64,000 nt of DNA from Bacteroides intestinalis DSM 17393 (GTDB lineage Bacteria; Bacteroidota; Bacteroidia; Bacteroidales; Bacteroidaceae), in NCBI RefSeq assembly GCF_000172175.1, contig NZ_ABJL02000006.1, positions 186,001-250,000 on the forward strand, in the 5' to 3' direction. Position numbers and translations under genes: made by a program. The notes below the pieces were generated by a model that was given only the letters and a program-made list of their open reading frames with translations, was not told the DNA's origin and searched no databases. Below are positions 1 to 8,137 of this stretch, in pieces (positions within the stretch are counted from its first letter, which is position 1; each line of letters starts with the position of its first letter).

Positions 1-1235
1 ATACTTCCTTCATGCGTATGATGCACTTGCTTACTATGTGAGAAGTTCCCGGCTTCAATATCCAGTCCCACTTTCTTATAAGCATCCCGGAAAGGCATAC
101 CTTCACGTGCCAGACGATTTACTTCCTCCACACTGAAAATAAGCAGATACTTGTCATCATCAAGAATATGTTCATTCACTTTGATTTCATTCATGATATA
201 AGTCGTCATCTGCAAACAATCTTTCAGTTCCTGGAAAGCAGGCAAGAATACTTCTTTAATAATCTGCAAATCACGGAAATATCCAGAAGGCAGATTATTA
301 GCAATCATCATGATCTGTTGTGGCAATGACTGCAACTTATTACATTTAGCACGTGTCAGTTCAAAAACATCAGGATTCTTCTTATGAGGCATAATGCTGG
401 AACCGGTCGTGCAATCATCAGGCAACTTCACGAAACCAAAATTCTGGCTATTGAACATACAAGCATCAAAAGCCAGTTTAGAAATAGTACCGGCAATGCT
501 TGCCAAGGCAAAAGCTACATTACGTTCCATCTTGCCACGCCCCATCTGTGCATAAACAACATTATAGTTTAAGGAGTCAAATCCCAATAAACTTGTTGTC
601 ATTGTACGGTTCAGTGGGAATGAAGAACCATATCCGGCAGCTGATCCCAAAGGATTCCGATTACACATTTTAAATGCTGCCTGCAGGAAAAGCATATCAT
701 CTACCAGACTTTCAGCATAAGCACCAAACCACAAACCGAAAGAAGATGGCATTGCTATTTGCAGATGAGTATAGCCAGGCATAAGCACATCCTTGAAACG
801 CTCGCTCTGGCATATCAGCACATGGAATAGTTGCTCCACCGCCTCGGCAATATCCTTGATCTGTTCACGCGTGAAAAGTTTCAGGTCGAGCAGTACCTGG
901 TCATTCCGAGAACGGCCACTGTGTATCTTCTTACCGACATCACCTAATTTACGCGTCAGCATTAACTCCACTTGCGAGTGTACATCCTCTACTCCCTCTT
1001 CTATCACAAACTCGCCTTTTTCAGCAGCTGCATAGATATTCTTCAATTCATCAAGTAGGAGACCCAATTCTTCGTTTGTCAACAGACCGATACTTTCGAG
1101 CATTGTAATATGGGCCATAGAGCCTATCACATCATGCTTTGCCAAGTAAAGATCCATTTCACGGTCACGCCCCACTGTAAAACGTTCTATATCCTTATTT
1201 ACCTGAACGGATTTCTCCCAAAGTTTCTGAGCCAT
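1..1235 (-). CDS. argH: Argininosuccinate lyase, C-terminus cut by window edge
   Basis: Cleaves argininosuccinate to arginine and fumarate, the last step of arginine synthesis, in the cytoplasm. The minus-strand frame is open from ATG at 1235 to the left edge, about 411 residues, so only the last few dozen residues of a usual ~450-residue protein are missing. The N-terminus reads MAQKLWEKS. The conserved SGRSRNDQV segment lies near residue 110, and the fumarate-lyase signature GSSIMPHKKNPD covers residues 278-289 and includes the catalytic serine loop. It lies 25 bp downstream of the SRPBCC gene stop, so it is probably the end of the prmC-recX-pyrE-SRPBCC-argH run, although pyrE seems to have its own promoter. 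Family assignment is certain; the end of the gene is not visible. Confidence 0.96.
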   Translation of the reverse strand, partial: MAQKLWEKSVQVNKDIERFTVGRDREMDLYLAKHDVIGSMAHITMLESIGLLTNEELGLLLDELKNIYAAAEKGEFVIEEGVEDVHSQVELMLTRKLGDVGKKIHSGRSRNDQVLLDLKLFTREQIKDIAEAVEQLFHVLICQSERFKDVLMPGYTHLQIAMPSSFGLWFGAYAESLVDDMLFLQAAFKMCNRNPLGSAAGYGSSFPLNRTMTTSLLGFDSLNYNVVYAQMGRGKMERNVAFALASIAGTISKLAFDACMFNSQNFGFVKLPDDCTTGSSIMPHKKNPDVFELTRAKCNKLQSLPQQIMMIANNLPSGYFRDLQIIKEVFLPAFQELKDCLQMTTYIMNEIKVNEHILDDDKYLLIFSVEEVNRLAREGMPFRDAYKKVGLDIEAGNFSHSKQVHHTHEGS

Positions 1236-1260
1236 TTATTTAGTGATTAATGATTAGTGA

Positions 1261-1671
1261 TTAATACGGTATAATCGAAAGCATATCCGCCATTTTCTCT
1301 AATCCTTCCTGCAAAGGTTTCTGAACCAGACCTTTCATAAAAGGATTCAATTCCATGCCGATGGTTAGCTTCATTTTACATTCAGTCTCTGTTACCGGCA
1401 CAATCTGTATCCACAGATTAAACGGCAACGGTGAAGTGGTCGTGGCAAACTTGATACATTTACACGGGTCTTTCTCTACTATACTTAACGCGATCTTACC
1501 CACAGGAGCAGCTTCTATCACTATACTCTCCGAATCAAAGCTCAAGTTCTTCACTTTATCCTCCGGCAAGCTGTCTTTAAACTTTTCCAGATTATTCAAA
1601 TCAGATAATTTCTCATAAACAGCTTCCTGCGAAGCAGGTATTGTCTTCACACCACTTTCAAATTTTGTCAT
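1261..1671 (-). CDS. SRPBCC/START-like family protein
   Basis: A 136-residue cytoplasmic protein with no signal peptide. The pattern fits the SRPBCC (polyketide cyclase/START-like) fold: an N-terminal strand FESGVKTIPAS followed by a helix typical of these proteins (EAVYEKLSDLNNLEKF), a set of central strands, and a long C-terminal helix (GLVQKPLQEGLEKMADML). Such proteins bind hydrophobic ligands in a cavity; no ligand can be inferred here. I chose ATG 1671 because AAAGAGA lies just upstream and family members begin MTKFE; an in-frame extension to 1695 is possible. It sits between pyrE (97 bp) and argH (25 bp). Function is unknown. Confidence 0.8.
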   Translation of the reverse strand: MTKFESGVKTIPASQEAVYEKLSDLNNLEKFKDSLPEDKVKNLSFDSESIVIEAAPVGKIALSIVEKDPCKCIKFATTTSPLPFNLWIQIVPVTETECKMKLTIGMELNPFMKGLVQKPLQEGLEKMADMLSIIPY

Positions 1672-1768
1672 ATTTTGAATCTCTTTAAAAGACAAAAAGA
1701 ACTATCCGGACAGAATCTATCCGAATGGCCCTTTCGTCATATTATTTATTTTATAGAATAAACCGCTG

Positions 1769-2407
1769 TTACTTTCCAGCATCCCAATGTGCAGGGTCCT
1801 TACGCCATTCGTTCAGCGTTGCTATATCTTCTTCTTCTATATAACCCGTACGAAGTGCAACATCCAACACAGCCTCATAATTTGTCAGCGTTACCAAAGG
1901 AACTTTGGCATCTTTGAATGCTTTTTCCGCAATAGGAAAACCGTAAGTATATGCAGCTACCATACCGATAACTTCACATCCATCACGGCGTATAGCCTCT
2001 ACAGCCTTCAGACTGCTTCCACCTGTAGAAATCAAATCTTCGACCACAACAACCTTCATACCCGGACGAAGTTCTCCTTCAATCAGGTTTTCCAGACCAT
2101 GGTCTTTCGGGGTAGAACGTACGTACACAAACGGCAAGTTCAGCGCATCGGCAACCAAAGCTCCTTGAGGAATGGCACCTGTTGCTACACCGGCAATTGC
2201 ATCCACCTGCCCGAAACGTTCCAATATCAAACGGGTAATTTCAATCTTTACAAAATTACGCAAGGAAGGATAGGAAAGAGTTTTGCGGTTATCACAGTAA
2301 AAAGGAGATTTCCATCCGGAAGCCCAAGTAAAGGGATTAGCCGGTTGTAGTTTAATCGCTTTTATCTTCAGCAACTTCTCTGCGAATAGTTTTTCTAAAG
2401 TTCTCAT
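1769..2407 (-). CDS. pyrE: Orotate phosphoribosyltransferase
   Basis: Makes orotidine 5'-monophosphate from orotate and PRPP in pyrimidine synthesis. The 212-residue length is normal. N-terminal KAIKLQPANPFTWASGWKSP is the orotate-side loop (FxWASGxKSP), and VVVVEDLISTGGSSLKAV is the PRPP-binding signature of type I phosphoribosyltransferases. GVATGAIPQGALVAD is also typical. ATG 2407 is the natural start; a TTG two codons upstream is less likely. A good Bacteroides -7 box lies 33 bp upstream, so pyrE may start its own transcript within the recX-argH run. Confidence 0.96.
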   Translation of the reverse strand: MRTLEKLFAEKLLKIKAIKLQPANPFTWASGWKSPFYCDNRKTLSYPSLRNFVKIEITRLILERFGQVDAIAGVATGAIPQGALVADALNLPFVYVRSTPKDHGLENLIEGELRPGMKVVVVEDLISTGGSSLKAVEAIRRDGCEVIGMVAAYTYGFPIAEKAFKDAKVPLVTLTNYEAVLDVALRTGYIEEEDIATLNEWRKDPAHWDAGK

Positions 2408-2439
2408 AACCAAATTAGCTATTTATAGTAAATATGGCA

Positions 2440-2470
2440 CAAAAATACGGAAACTGAATGAGAATAAAAA
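2440..2470 (-). promoter_or_regulatory. Probable pyrE promoter
   Basis: Read on the minus strand, TATTTTTG (2440-2447) matches the Bacteroides -7 box TAnnTTTG. A T-rich TTTT (2467-2470) sits exactly 19 bp upstream in place of the -33 TTTG. Transcription would start near 2433, leaving a leader of about 26 nt before pyrE. Based on motif match and spacing only. Confidence 0.5.
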
Positions 2471-2488
2471 AAAGAATAAAGAGATTTT

Positions 2489-2968
2489 TCACTCAAAGTC
2501 ATCATTTTCATCAGAAAGCTGTATACAATGACGAATATCTTTCATTTCGAACCCACGGCTCAGCGCAAAACGCATTAACTTTCCATTTAACTCATATTCA
2601 TTCTCCGCATGTACACTTTTACGTTTTGCAGCCAACAGGCCATCTAAAACAGATAGGTATTCTTCCTCATCTATCTCATTCAAAAAACGCCGGCATACAT
2701 TATAAGAAACCTTTTTCATCTGGAGTGCCTGGGCTATTTTCACTTTTCCCCATTTCGCAAAGCGATACTTGTCATTGACAAAAGCCCGGCAAAATCGTTC
2801 TTCATCAATATACTTCTCATCTTCCAGCCGTTTAAGGATACGATCAATGGCATCGTACGGCAATCCCCAACGTTGTAGTTTCTCGGAAATCTCGGCACGG
2901 CAATGCTCTGCTGTAGAGCAATAGCCTGCAACTTTACTTAAAGCCTCTGTTTCAGTAATATTTGTCAT
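2489..2968 (-). CDS. recX: Regulatory protein RecX
   Basis: RecX family modulators bind RecA filaments and limit recombinase activity. The protein has 159 residues and is built from repeated three-helix units, as in the family: AGYCSTAEHCRAEISEKLQRWG, then DEKYIDEERFCRAFVNDKYRFAKWG (the conserved YIDDxxFA-like stretch, residues ~52-75), then KIAQALQMKKVS. It overlaps the prmC stop by 4 bp (ATGA at 2965-2968), indicating translational coupling. The gap to pyrE is 81 bp. No recA is visible nearby. Confidence 0.92.
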   Translation of the reverse strand: MTNITETEALSKVAGYCSTAEHCRAEISEKLQRWGLPYDAIDRILKRLEDEKYIDEERFCRAFVNDKYRFAKWGKVKIAQALQMKKVSYNVCRRFLNEIDEEEYLSVLDGLLAAKRKSVHAENEYELNGKLMRFALSRGFEMKDIRHCIQLSDENDDFE

Positions 2969-3801
2969 TTTTGCGCTATTACAAATCGATCATTATGGGA
3001 AATATCCTTTTGAAGACGCACAAAGCGATATCCTAATTCACGCATCATAAGCACGATATCTTCTCCAAAAGTACGGTTAATTTCAAAATAAAGTTTTCCG
3101 TCAGGTTCAAGTATTTCAAGCCCAAGCACGGATATGCGACGATAGAAACGCAAAGGATCTGCATCAGGCACAAACAGCGCCAAAGAGGGTTCCCAATCCA
3201 GCACATTCCGTTCCATATCTTGTTTCTCTGCTTCAGTAACATAAGGCGGATTGCTCACTATCACATCATAACGTTCTGTTACACCGGGAATATAAGTCAG
3301 TACATCACGCTGTTCAAAACAGACAGGCACTTGTAAAGCCAGACTGTTAGCAGCAGCAATAGCCAAAGCTTCTTCAGACACATCCCAGGCAGTAACCTGT
3401 GCTCCGGGCAATTCCTTTGCCAACGTGGCAGCAATACAACCACTGCCTGTTCCAATATCTAAAACACGAGAAGTAGAAGAAATCTCTTTCAACATTATTT
3501 CCACCAGTTCTTCCGTTTCAGGGCGTGGAATAAGGACACCGGAAGCTACCTGAAATGTTCTCCCCAGAAAACGTGCTTCTCCTAAAATATATTGTATTGG
3601 TTCAAAATTCCGTAAACGCCTGAGAAGGCTTTGCAATTCCTGTTCTGCTTTTGCAGATAAAGTTATATCTTTGCCCAAATAATAATCCACAACCGACTGC
3701 CCCAGAATCTCGCAACAGATAAGTCTGGACAAATTTCCGGCTTCCTGCGGTGTATAATAATCCTGCAGTTCACGGCGGATATAAGAGGCGGTAATATTCA
3801 T
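2965..3801 (-). CDS. prmC: Peptide chain release factor N5-glutamine methyltransferase
   Basis: Methylates the GGQ glutamine of release factors RF1/RF2 using S-adenosylmethionine. It shows the SAM motif LDIGTGSGCIAATLA (about residues 114-128), the catalytic NPPY in VSNPPYVTEAE and an N-terminal helical domain with IPRPETEEL, all diagnostic. I place the start at ATG 3801 (MNITASYIRREL), giving 278 residues, the normal size. The frame stays open to 3897, but that extension translates a palindromic repeat and is almost certainly not coding. First gene of the minus-strand run, coupled to recX. Confidence 0.95.
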   Translation of the reverse strand: MNITASYIRRELQDYYTPQEAGNLSRLICCEILGQSVVDYYLGKDITLSAKAEQELQSLLRRLRNFEPIQYILGEARFLGRTFQVASGVLIPRPETEELVEIMLKEISSTSRVLDIGTGSGCIAATLAKELPGAQVTAWDVSEEALAIAAANSLALQVPVCFEQRDVLTYIPGVTERYDVIVSNPPYVTEAEKQDMERNVLDWEPSLALFVPDADPLRFYRRISVLGLEILEPDGKLYFEINRTFGEDIVLMMRELGYRFVRLQKDISHNDRFVIAQK

Positions 3802-3817
3802 AAATGGATATTTTGGG

Positions 3818-3990
3818 GATTCTTCGTCAGTTCTATTACCGGACCAAGATGAGACCAAGTCCGTGTCAAGTCCGTACCAACTCCATACCAAGTCCAAGCG
3901 TATAGATACGGAGATGGTACGGACTTGGTAAGTACCGGACAGATATCGGGTATATCACCGGGAAACCTGTATTCCGAACGACGAAGAATC
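3818..3990. repeat. Palindromic intergenic element made of 11-bp modules (copy 1)
   Basis: Outer 11-bp inverted repeats, gattcttcgtc (3818-3828) and gacgaagaatc (3980-3990), enclose the element. The left arm holds five tandem 11-bp units starting at 3842, 3853, 3864, 3875 and 3886, with consensus taccaagtccg. The right arm contains ggagatggtac (3910-3920) then ggacttggtaa (3921-3931), the reverse-complement form. The inner arms pair: 3867-3884 with 3910-3927, one mismatch in 18. It lies between the divergent prmC and ribD genes. The 15-mer cggagatggtacgga (3909-3923) recurs at 47477-47491 in a second element of the same design. Function unknown. Confidence 0.75.
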
Positions 3991-4002
3991 TATTTCGGAG
4001 TG

Positions 4003-4010
4003 CAAAAGTA
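4003..4010 (-). promoter_or_regulatory. Possible prmC -7 box
   Basis: The minus-strand TACTTTTG at 4003-4010 matches the Bacteroides -7 consensus TAnnTTTG. No clear -33 TTTG lies 19 bp upstream. If used, transcription would start near 3996 and the whole palindromic element would be the prmC 5' leader. Confidence 0.35.
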
Positions 4011-4036
4011 AGAATTATCATAGAAAGATAACACAC

Positions 4037-5074
4037 ATGGAAGAAGAAAAATACATGCGTCGCTGTATACAACTGGCACAGAACGGATTTTGCAATGCCG
4101 CCCCTAACCCAATGGTAGGAGCAGTCATCGTATGCGATGGGAAAATTATCGGAGAAGGATATCATGTACGCTGCGGAGAAGCGCATGCTGAAGTGAATGC
4201 CATTCGTTCCGTAAAAGACACTTCATTATTGAAACGCTCAACAATTTACGTCAGTCTTGAGCCTTGTTCTCATCATGGAAAAACGCCGCCTTGCGCCGAT
4301 TTGATTATTGAAAAACAAATTCCCCGCATTGTTATCGGTTGCCAGGACCCTTTTTCCAAAGTTGCCGGACGAGGTATACAAAAGCTGAAAGATGCCGGAC
4401 GAGAAGTAACCGTAGGAGTATTGGAAAATGAATGCCGACACCTCATCAGACGTTTCATCACTTTCCATACCTTACGCCGCCCGTATATCACCCTGAAATG
4501 GGCAGAATCTGCGGATGGTTTCATTGATTTACACAGGAACGGAGGCAGCCCTGTCATCCTATCCACTCCGTTGACTTCCATGATGGTACATAAAAAGCGT
4601 GCAGAGCATGCTGCCATACTTGTAGGTACACGCACCGCCGAACTGGACAATCCCTCCCTTAATGTACGCAACTGGTATGGGCGTTCTCCCGTACGCCTTG
4701 TCATCGACCGGAGACTGAGCCTGTCACCGACGCTCCACTTGTTTGATGGCAACGTGCCTACACTCGTATTTACCGAACATCCCCATAATTCCCTTCCCGG
4801 CGTAGAATATCTTCCGATAAACTTCGGACAAGATATATTGCCCCAGATCATGCAAGTTCTGTACGAACGCAATCTCCAATCCCTTTTAGTAGAAGGCGGG
4901 AGTACCTTACTGCAATCTTTCATTGATGCCAGCCTCTGGGATGAAGCCTTTGTCGAAGAGAGTCCCATTCATCTGACATCCGGTGTTAATGCACCTAAAA
5001 TGAACGATAAAAATAGTTATGTCAACGAACAATATTTCGGTAGAAGTATACGGCATTACACTACGGCAAAATAG
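4037..5074 (+). CDS. ribD: Bifunctional riboflavin biosynthesis protein RibD
   Basis: Performs two consecutive steps of riboflavin synthesis: deamination of the GTP-derived diaminopyrimidine and NADPH-dependent reduction of its ribosyl chain. The N-terminal cytidine-deaminase-like domain has the zinc motif HAEVNAI and PCSHHGKTPPC (residues ~49-85). The C-terminal RibD reductase domain starts near residue 150 (RPYITLKWAESADG) and has LLVEGGSTLLQSF near residue 280. Length 345 residues is normal. It is divergent from prmC with the palindromic element between them. No other riboflavin genes are nearby. Confidence 0.96.
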   Translation: MEEEKYMRRCIQLAQNGFCNAAPNPMVGAVIVCDGKIIGEGYHVRCGEAHAEVNAIRSVKDTSLLKRSTIYVSLEPCSHHGKTPPCADLIIEKQIPRIVIGCQDPFSKVAGRGIQKLKDAGREVTVGVLENECRHLIRRFITFHTLRRPYITLKWAESADGFIDLHRNGGSPVILSTPLTSMMVHKKRAEHAAILVGTRTAELDNPSLNVRNWYGRSPVRLVIDRRLSLSPTLHLFDGNVPTLVFTEHPHNSLPGVEYLPINFGQDILPQIMQVLYERNLQSLLVEGGSTLLQSFIDASLWDEAFVEESPIHLTSGVNAPKMNDKNSYVNEQYFGRSIRHYTTAK

Positions 5075-5100
5075 CGCGAATTACCTCATTTTGATGCTTT

Positions 5101-5176
5101 TTTATCGAGAAAAACGGGCATATTATCTATAATTTTATATAAAACTTGCCTGTTATGCTGTTTATCGAGAAAAATG
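5101..5176. repeat. Two direct repeats 60 bp apart upstream of the DUF6242-like gene
   Basis: The 14-mer tttatcgagaaaaa occurs at 5101-5114 and again at 5161-5174, each preceded by a similar atgct-T-rich stretch. The start-to-start distance is exactly 60 bp. The second copy ends 6 bp before a -7-like box, so the pair may be binding sites for a regulator of the gene at 5218. Confidence 0.5.
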
Positions 5177-5180
5177 TTCC

Positions 5181-5188
5181 TATTTTTG
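5181..5188 (+). promoter_or_regulatory. Probable -7 box for the gene at 5218
   Basis: TATTTTTG matches the Bacteroides -7 consensus TAnnTTTG. Transcription would start near 5195, about 23 nt before the ATG at 5218. No good -33 TTTG is seen at 19 bp; the space is taken by the second direct repeat. Confidence 0.45.
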
Positions 5189-5217
5189 CAACTTGTAAAT
5201 AAACACTATCTTTAGAA

Positions 5218-6618
5218 ATGAGAATAAAGTTTTTATCCGTAATCATGAGTTTTCTTCTTATGTCGATTGCCATAAGTTCGTGCCTTAACTCAGATGATAA
5301 TTATGAATACAGTTCCGACGCAACGATACGTGCCTTTGGTCTTGACACCATAAAAAAAGGTATATATTATAAGTTTACGATTGATCAACTGAAAAGAGAA
5401 ATTTATAATGTTGACTCACTTCCTGTTGGATCAGACACTATCATAGACAAGATATTGATTGACACACTCAATGTTACAGGCTGGGTTACATCCGGTTTAC
5501 AAGATACACTATTCAACAACCTTACTGACTCCGTTGACCTGAGAGAACCGATCACTCTGAAAGTACATGCAGCCGACAGAGTTACTACCCGTGAATATAA
5601 AATCACAGTAAATGTTCACAAGCAAGATCCGGATTCGCTAATCTGGAGAGAAATGTCATCATTGCCAACTTCCCCTGCCGCCAACAAGCAGAAATCAGTA
5701 ATTCTTAAAAATGATGCCGAAGAAGAAAATCTATTTGTCTATACTTCTACAACATCAGCATACCGCAGTTCATTAGGAAATCCAGCCTATTTATCTTGGA
5801 ATGCCATCGAAGTTACGGGCATGCCGGCCAATGTCGACTTGGGATCTATTGTAAGCTTCAAAAACCAACTTTTTGTAGCAGCCCCAAATGGAGATATATT
5901 CTGCTCCAATAATGGAAGTACATGGGTAAATGCCGGTATACAGGAAGTGAAGGAGAACAAGGAAGTACAAAACATGCAAATGAGCATACTGGTTGCTACA
6001 CTTAAAGCTGATGCACTAACAGGCATATCAGAGGAAACCTTAATCGGTATTCTTCTGGATGGAGGCCAGAAATATTTCTGCATAAGTACTGATGGTAAAA
6101 ACTGGACCAGAAGCAAAGAAACAGTATCCAATGATTTCCCAGTAAAAGACATATATGCTACTGTATTTACGAATGCAAGCGGCATCAAGCAAACAGTAGT
6201 AGTGGGTAAAACAGAAACATCAGCCAAAGCAGTAGTTCCTTGGTTCACAATGGATGGGCTGACATGGGCTGACATGAGTACTCCAAGCGATTTCTACTGT
6301 CCGGCTATGGAGAACCCGGCTATCATGTATTATGGAGGCCTGTTTCACATGATGGGTGGAAAATTTGAAACTATCTATTCCTCACGAGTAGGTATCGCCT
6401 GGAATGAATCTGCTGAGAAGTTCAAGTATCCAATGAAAAAGATAGTAACTCCGGGAGAAGATGAAGACGATGAAGAAGAAGTTACATACGAAAGCCTCTT
6501 CAAGGACAAAGGAGATTATTCTTTGACTATCGATAAGAATCATTATATTTGGATTGTATGGAACGACGGTAGTATATGGCGAGGTCGTCTAAACAAACTG
6601 GGTTTCAAGATACAATAA
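5218..6618 (+). CDS. DUF6242-like lipoprotein
   Basis: A 466-residue exported lipoprotein. The signal peptide ends in the lipobox IAISSC (Cys ~22), followed by LNSDDN, an acid-rich stretch of the kind that sends Bacteroidota lipoproteins to the cell surface. Residues ~30-140 form a beta-rich domain (ATIRAFGLDTIKKGIYYKFTID, then VTTREYKITVNVH) that resembles DUF6242 proteins of Bacteroides. The remainder has repeated beta-propeller-like segments such as DGKNWTRSKE and MDGLTWADMS (sialidase/BNR-like Asp-box look: S/TxDGxxW). No catalytic residues are recognised. First gene of the plus-strand run leading to uppS and bamA. Role unknown. Confidence 0.75.
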   Translation: MRIKFLSVIMSFLLMSIAISSCLNSDDNYEYSSDATIRAFGLDTIKKGIYYKFTIDQLKREIYNVDSLPVGSDTIIDKILIDTLNVTGWVTSGLQDTLFNNLTDSVDLREPITLKVHAADRVTTREYKITVNVHKQDPDSLIWREMSSLPTSPAANKQKSVILKNDAEEENLFVYTSTTSAYRSSLGNPAYLSWNAIEVTGMPANVDLGSIVSFKNQLFVAAPNGDIFCSNNGSTWVNAGIQEVKENKEVQNMQMSILVATLKADALTGISEETLIGILLDGGQKYFCISTDGKNWTRSKETVSNDFPVKDIYATVFTNASGIKQTVVVGKTETSAKAVVPWFTMDGLTWADMSTPSDFYCPAMENPAIMYYGGLFHMMGGKFETIYSSRVGIAWNESAEKFKYPMKKIVTPGEDEDDEEEVTYESLFKDKGDYSLTIDKNHYIWIVWNDGSIWRGRLNKLGFKIQ

Positions 6619-6672
6619 TAAAATAGTCTATTTTCCGTTTCCCTAATAAATAAGGAACATAAAGAGAACGGT

Positions 6673-7368
6673 ATGACTATTGCAAGGAATATAAAGATAG
6701 TGTTTTTTCTGCTCATGTTTCCCTTCTGTTGCGCCATTGCGCAAGAGGAATATACTTGGGAACTGGGAGGAGCCATTGGAGGAAGTTTTTATATGGGAGA
6801 TGCGAATAGCAGTACCCTGTTTAAGAACACAGGAATAGCGGGAGGTTTCATTGCCCGATACTTACTGAATCCACACATGGCTATAAAAGGTAACCTGACA
6901 GCCGGCAGGATTTCCGGCGACACGAGAGATTTCAAAAATGCGTATCCCAATGAAGAGTATGCCACCTTCAAACGGACTATATTCGATTTAGGAGCGCAAT
7001 TTGAATATAACTTTTTGGGATATGGTATTGGTAACACGTACCGGGGTGACCGTCGGTTTACACCTTATATATTAGGTGGATTAGGTTTTACGTTTGCACC
7101 AAAACCTGTAAAGACGATCTTTACAATGAACATTCCTATTGGAGTGGGAGTAAAATACAAAGCAACCCCGCGCATCAATATAGGATGTGAGTTTACGATG
7201 CGGTTCAGTCTTAGCGATCAGTTGGATGTTACCCAACGGGAAGGCTTGCAGCTGGAAGATCCGTACCAGATAAAAGGAAAAGGTTGGAAGAATAAAGATA
7301 GTTACGCATTTACTGTTTTTTTCATCACCTACGACCTCTTCCCAAGATGTAAGGAATGTAACAACTAA
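6673..7368 (+). CDS. DUF6089-like outer membrane beta-barrel protein
   Basis: A 231-residue exported protein with signal peptide (cleavage after FCCAIA-Q). The mature part alternates short aromatic and glycine strands (WELGGAIGGSFYMGDANS, TPYILGGLGFTF, VGVKYKATPRINIGCEFTMRFS) and ends with a charged stretch, the pattern of small DUF6089/OmpA-like eight-strand barrels. Such genes commonly sit just before uppS-bamA in Bacteroides. It ends 6 bp before uppS, so the two are probably cotranscribed. Its biochemical role is unknown; the location suggests a link to envelope biogenesis (inference). Confidence 0.8.
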   Translation: MTIARNIKIVFFLLMFPFCCAIAQEEYTWELGGAIGGSFYMGDANSSTLFKNTGIAGGFIARYLLNPHMAIKGNLTAGRISGDTRDFKNAYPNEEYATFKRTIFDLGAQFEYNFLGYGIGNTYRGDRRFTPYILGGLGFTFAPKPVKTIFTMNIPIGVGVKYKATPRINIGCEFTMRFSLSDQLDVTQREGLQLEDPYQIKGKGWKNKDSYAFTVFFITYDLFPRCKECNN

Positions 7369-7374
7369 AAAAAG

Positions 7375-8109
7375 ATGCAATATAAAGAACAAATTGATTT
7401 GAGCCGGATACCCCAGCATGTGGCGATTATCATGGACGGCAACGGACGATGGGCGAAGCAGCGTGGACACGAACGCAGCTACGGACATCAGATCGGTGCA
7501 GAAACCGTTCATGTGATAGCCGAAGAAGCCGCCAGGCTGGGCATCAGATATCTGACCCTATATACGTTCTCAACCGAAAATTGGAACCGTCCTACAGACG
7601 AAGTTGCTGCTCTGATGAGCCTTCTTTTCGATTCCATCGAAGAAGATACATTCATGAAGAACAACATCAGTTTCCGGATTATCGGAGATATAGAAAAGTT
7701 ACCCGCAAATGTACAAACCCGTTTATACAATTGCGTAGAACATACATCTAAGAATACAGGCATGTGCCTGGTACTTGCTCTTAGTTATTCTTCACGTTGG
7801 GAAATAACAGAAGCCAGCCGGCAAATAGCTGTCTTGGTACAGAAAGGAGAATTGACACCCGAACAAATCAACTGCGATTTAATGTCGAAGCACCTGACAA
7901 CCGGCTTCATGCCTGATCCCGACTTGCTGATACGTACCGGTGGAGAAATCCGCCTGAGCAATTACCTACTTTGGCAATGCGCGTATTCGGAACTTTATTT
8001 TTGCGAAACCTATTGGCCTGACTTCCGGGAAGAGGAACTTCGCAAAGCCATCTGCGACTACCAGAGACGGGAACGCAGATTCGGTAAAACCAGTGAACAA
8101 ATCAGTTAA
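7375..8109 (+). CDS. uppS: Isoprenyl (undecaprenyl) diphosphate synthase
   Basis: cis-Prenyltransferase that builds the C55 lipid carrier for peptidoglycan and surface glycans from farnesyl diphosphate and isopentenyl diphosphate. It shows the opening signature HVAIIMDGNGRWAKQRG (catalytic Asp ~21, with the following GNGRW) and the C-terminal DLLIRTGGEIRLSNYLLWQCAY with the RxGxExRxSN motif. The usual form is RTSGE; here it is RTGGE. Length 244 residues is normal. It lies between the DUF6089-like gene and bamA (28 bp gap). Confidence 0.95.
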   Translation: MQYKEQIDLSRIPQHVAIIMDGNGRWAKQRGHERSYGHQIGAETVHVIAEEAARLGIRYLTLYTFSTENWNRPTDEVAALMSLLFDSIEEDTFMKNNISFRIIGDIEKLPANVQTRLYNCVEHTSKNTGMCLVLALSYSSRWEITEASRQIAVLVQKGELTPEQINCDLMSKHLTTGFMPDPDLLIRTGGEIRLSNYLLWQCAYSELYFCETYWPDFREEELRKAICDYQRRERRFGKTSEQIS

Positions 8110-8137
8110 ACTCAAACATATTTAATCCAAAACATAA

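Noticed and set aside
3842..3896. CRISPR-like array at the 11-bp repeats
   Set aside because: Units are 11 bp, contiguous without spacers and part of a palindrome; no cas genes are in the window.
3802..3897. N-terminal extension of prmC (about 32 codons)
   Set aside because: It translates the palindromic repeat element and gives a Trp/Ser-rich tract with no family match; ATG 3801 gives the normal PrmC length.
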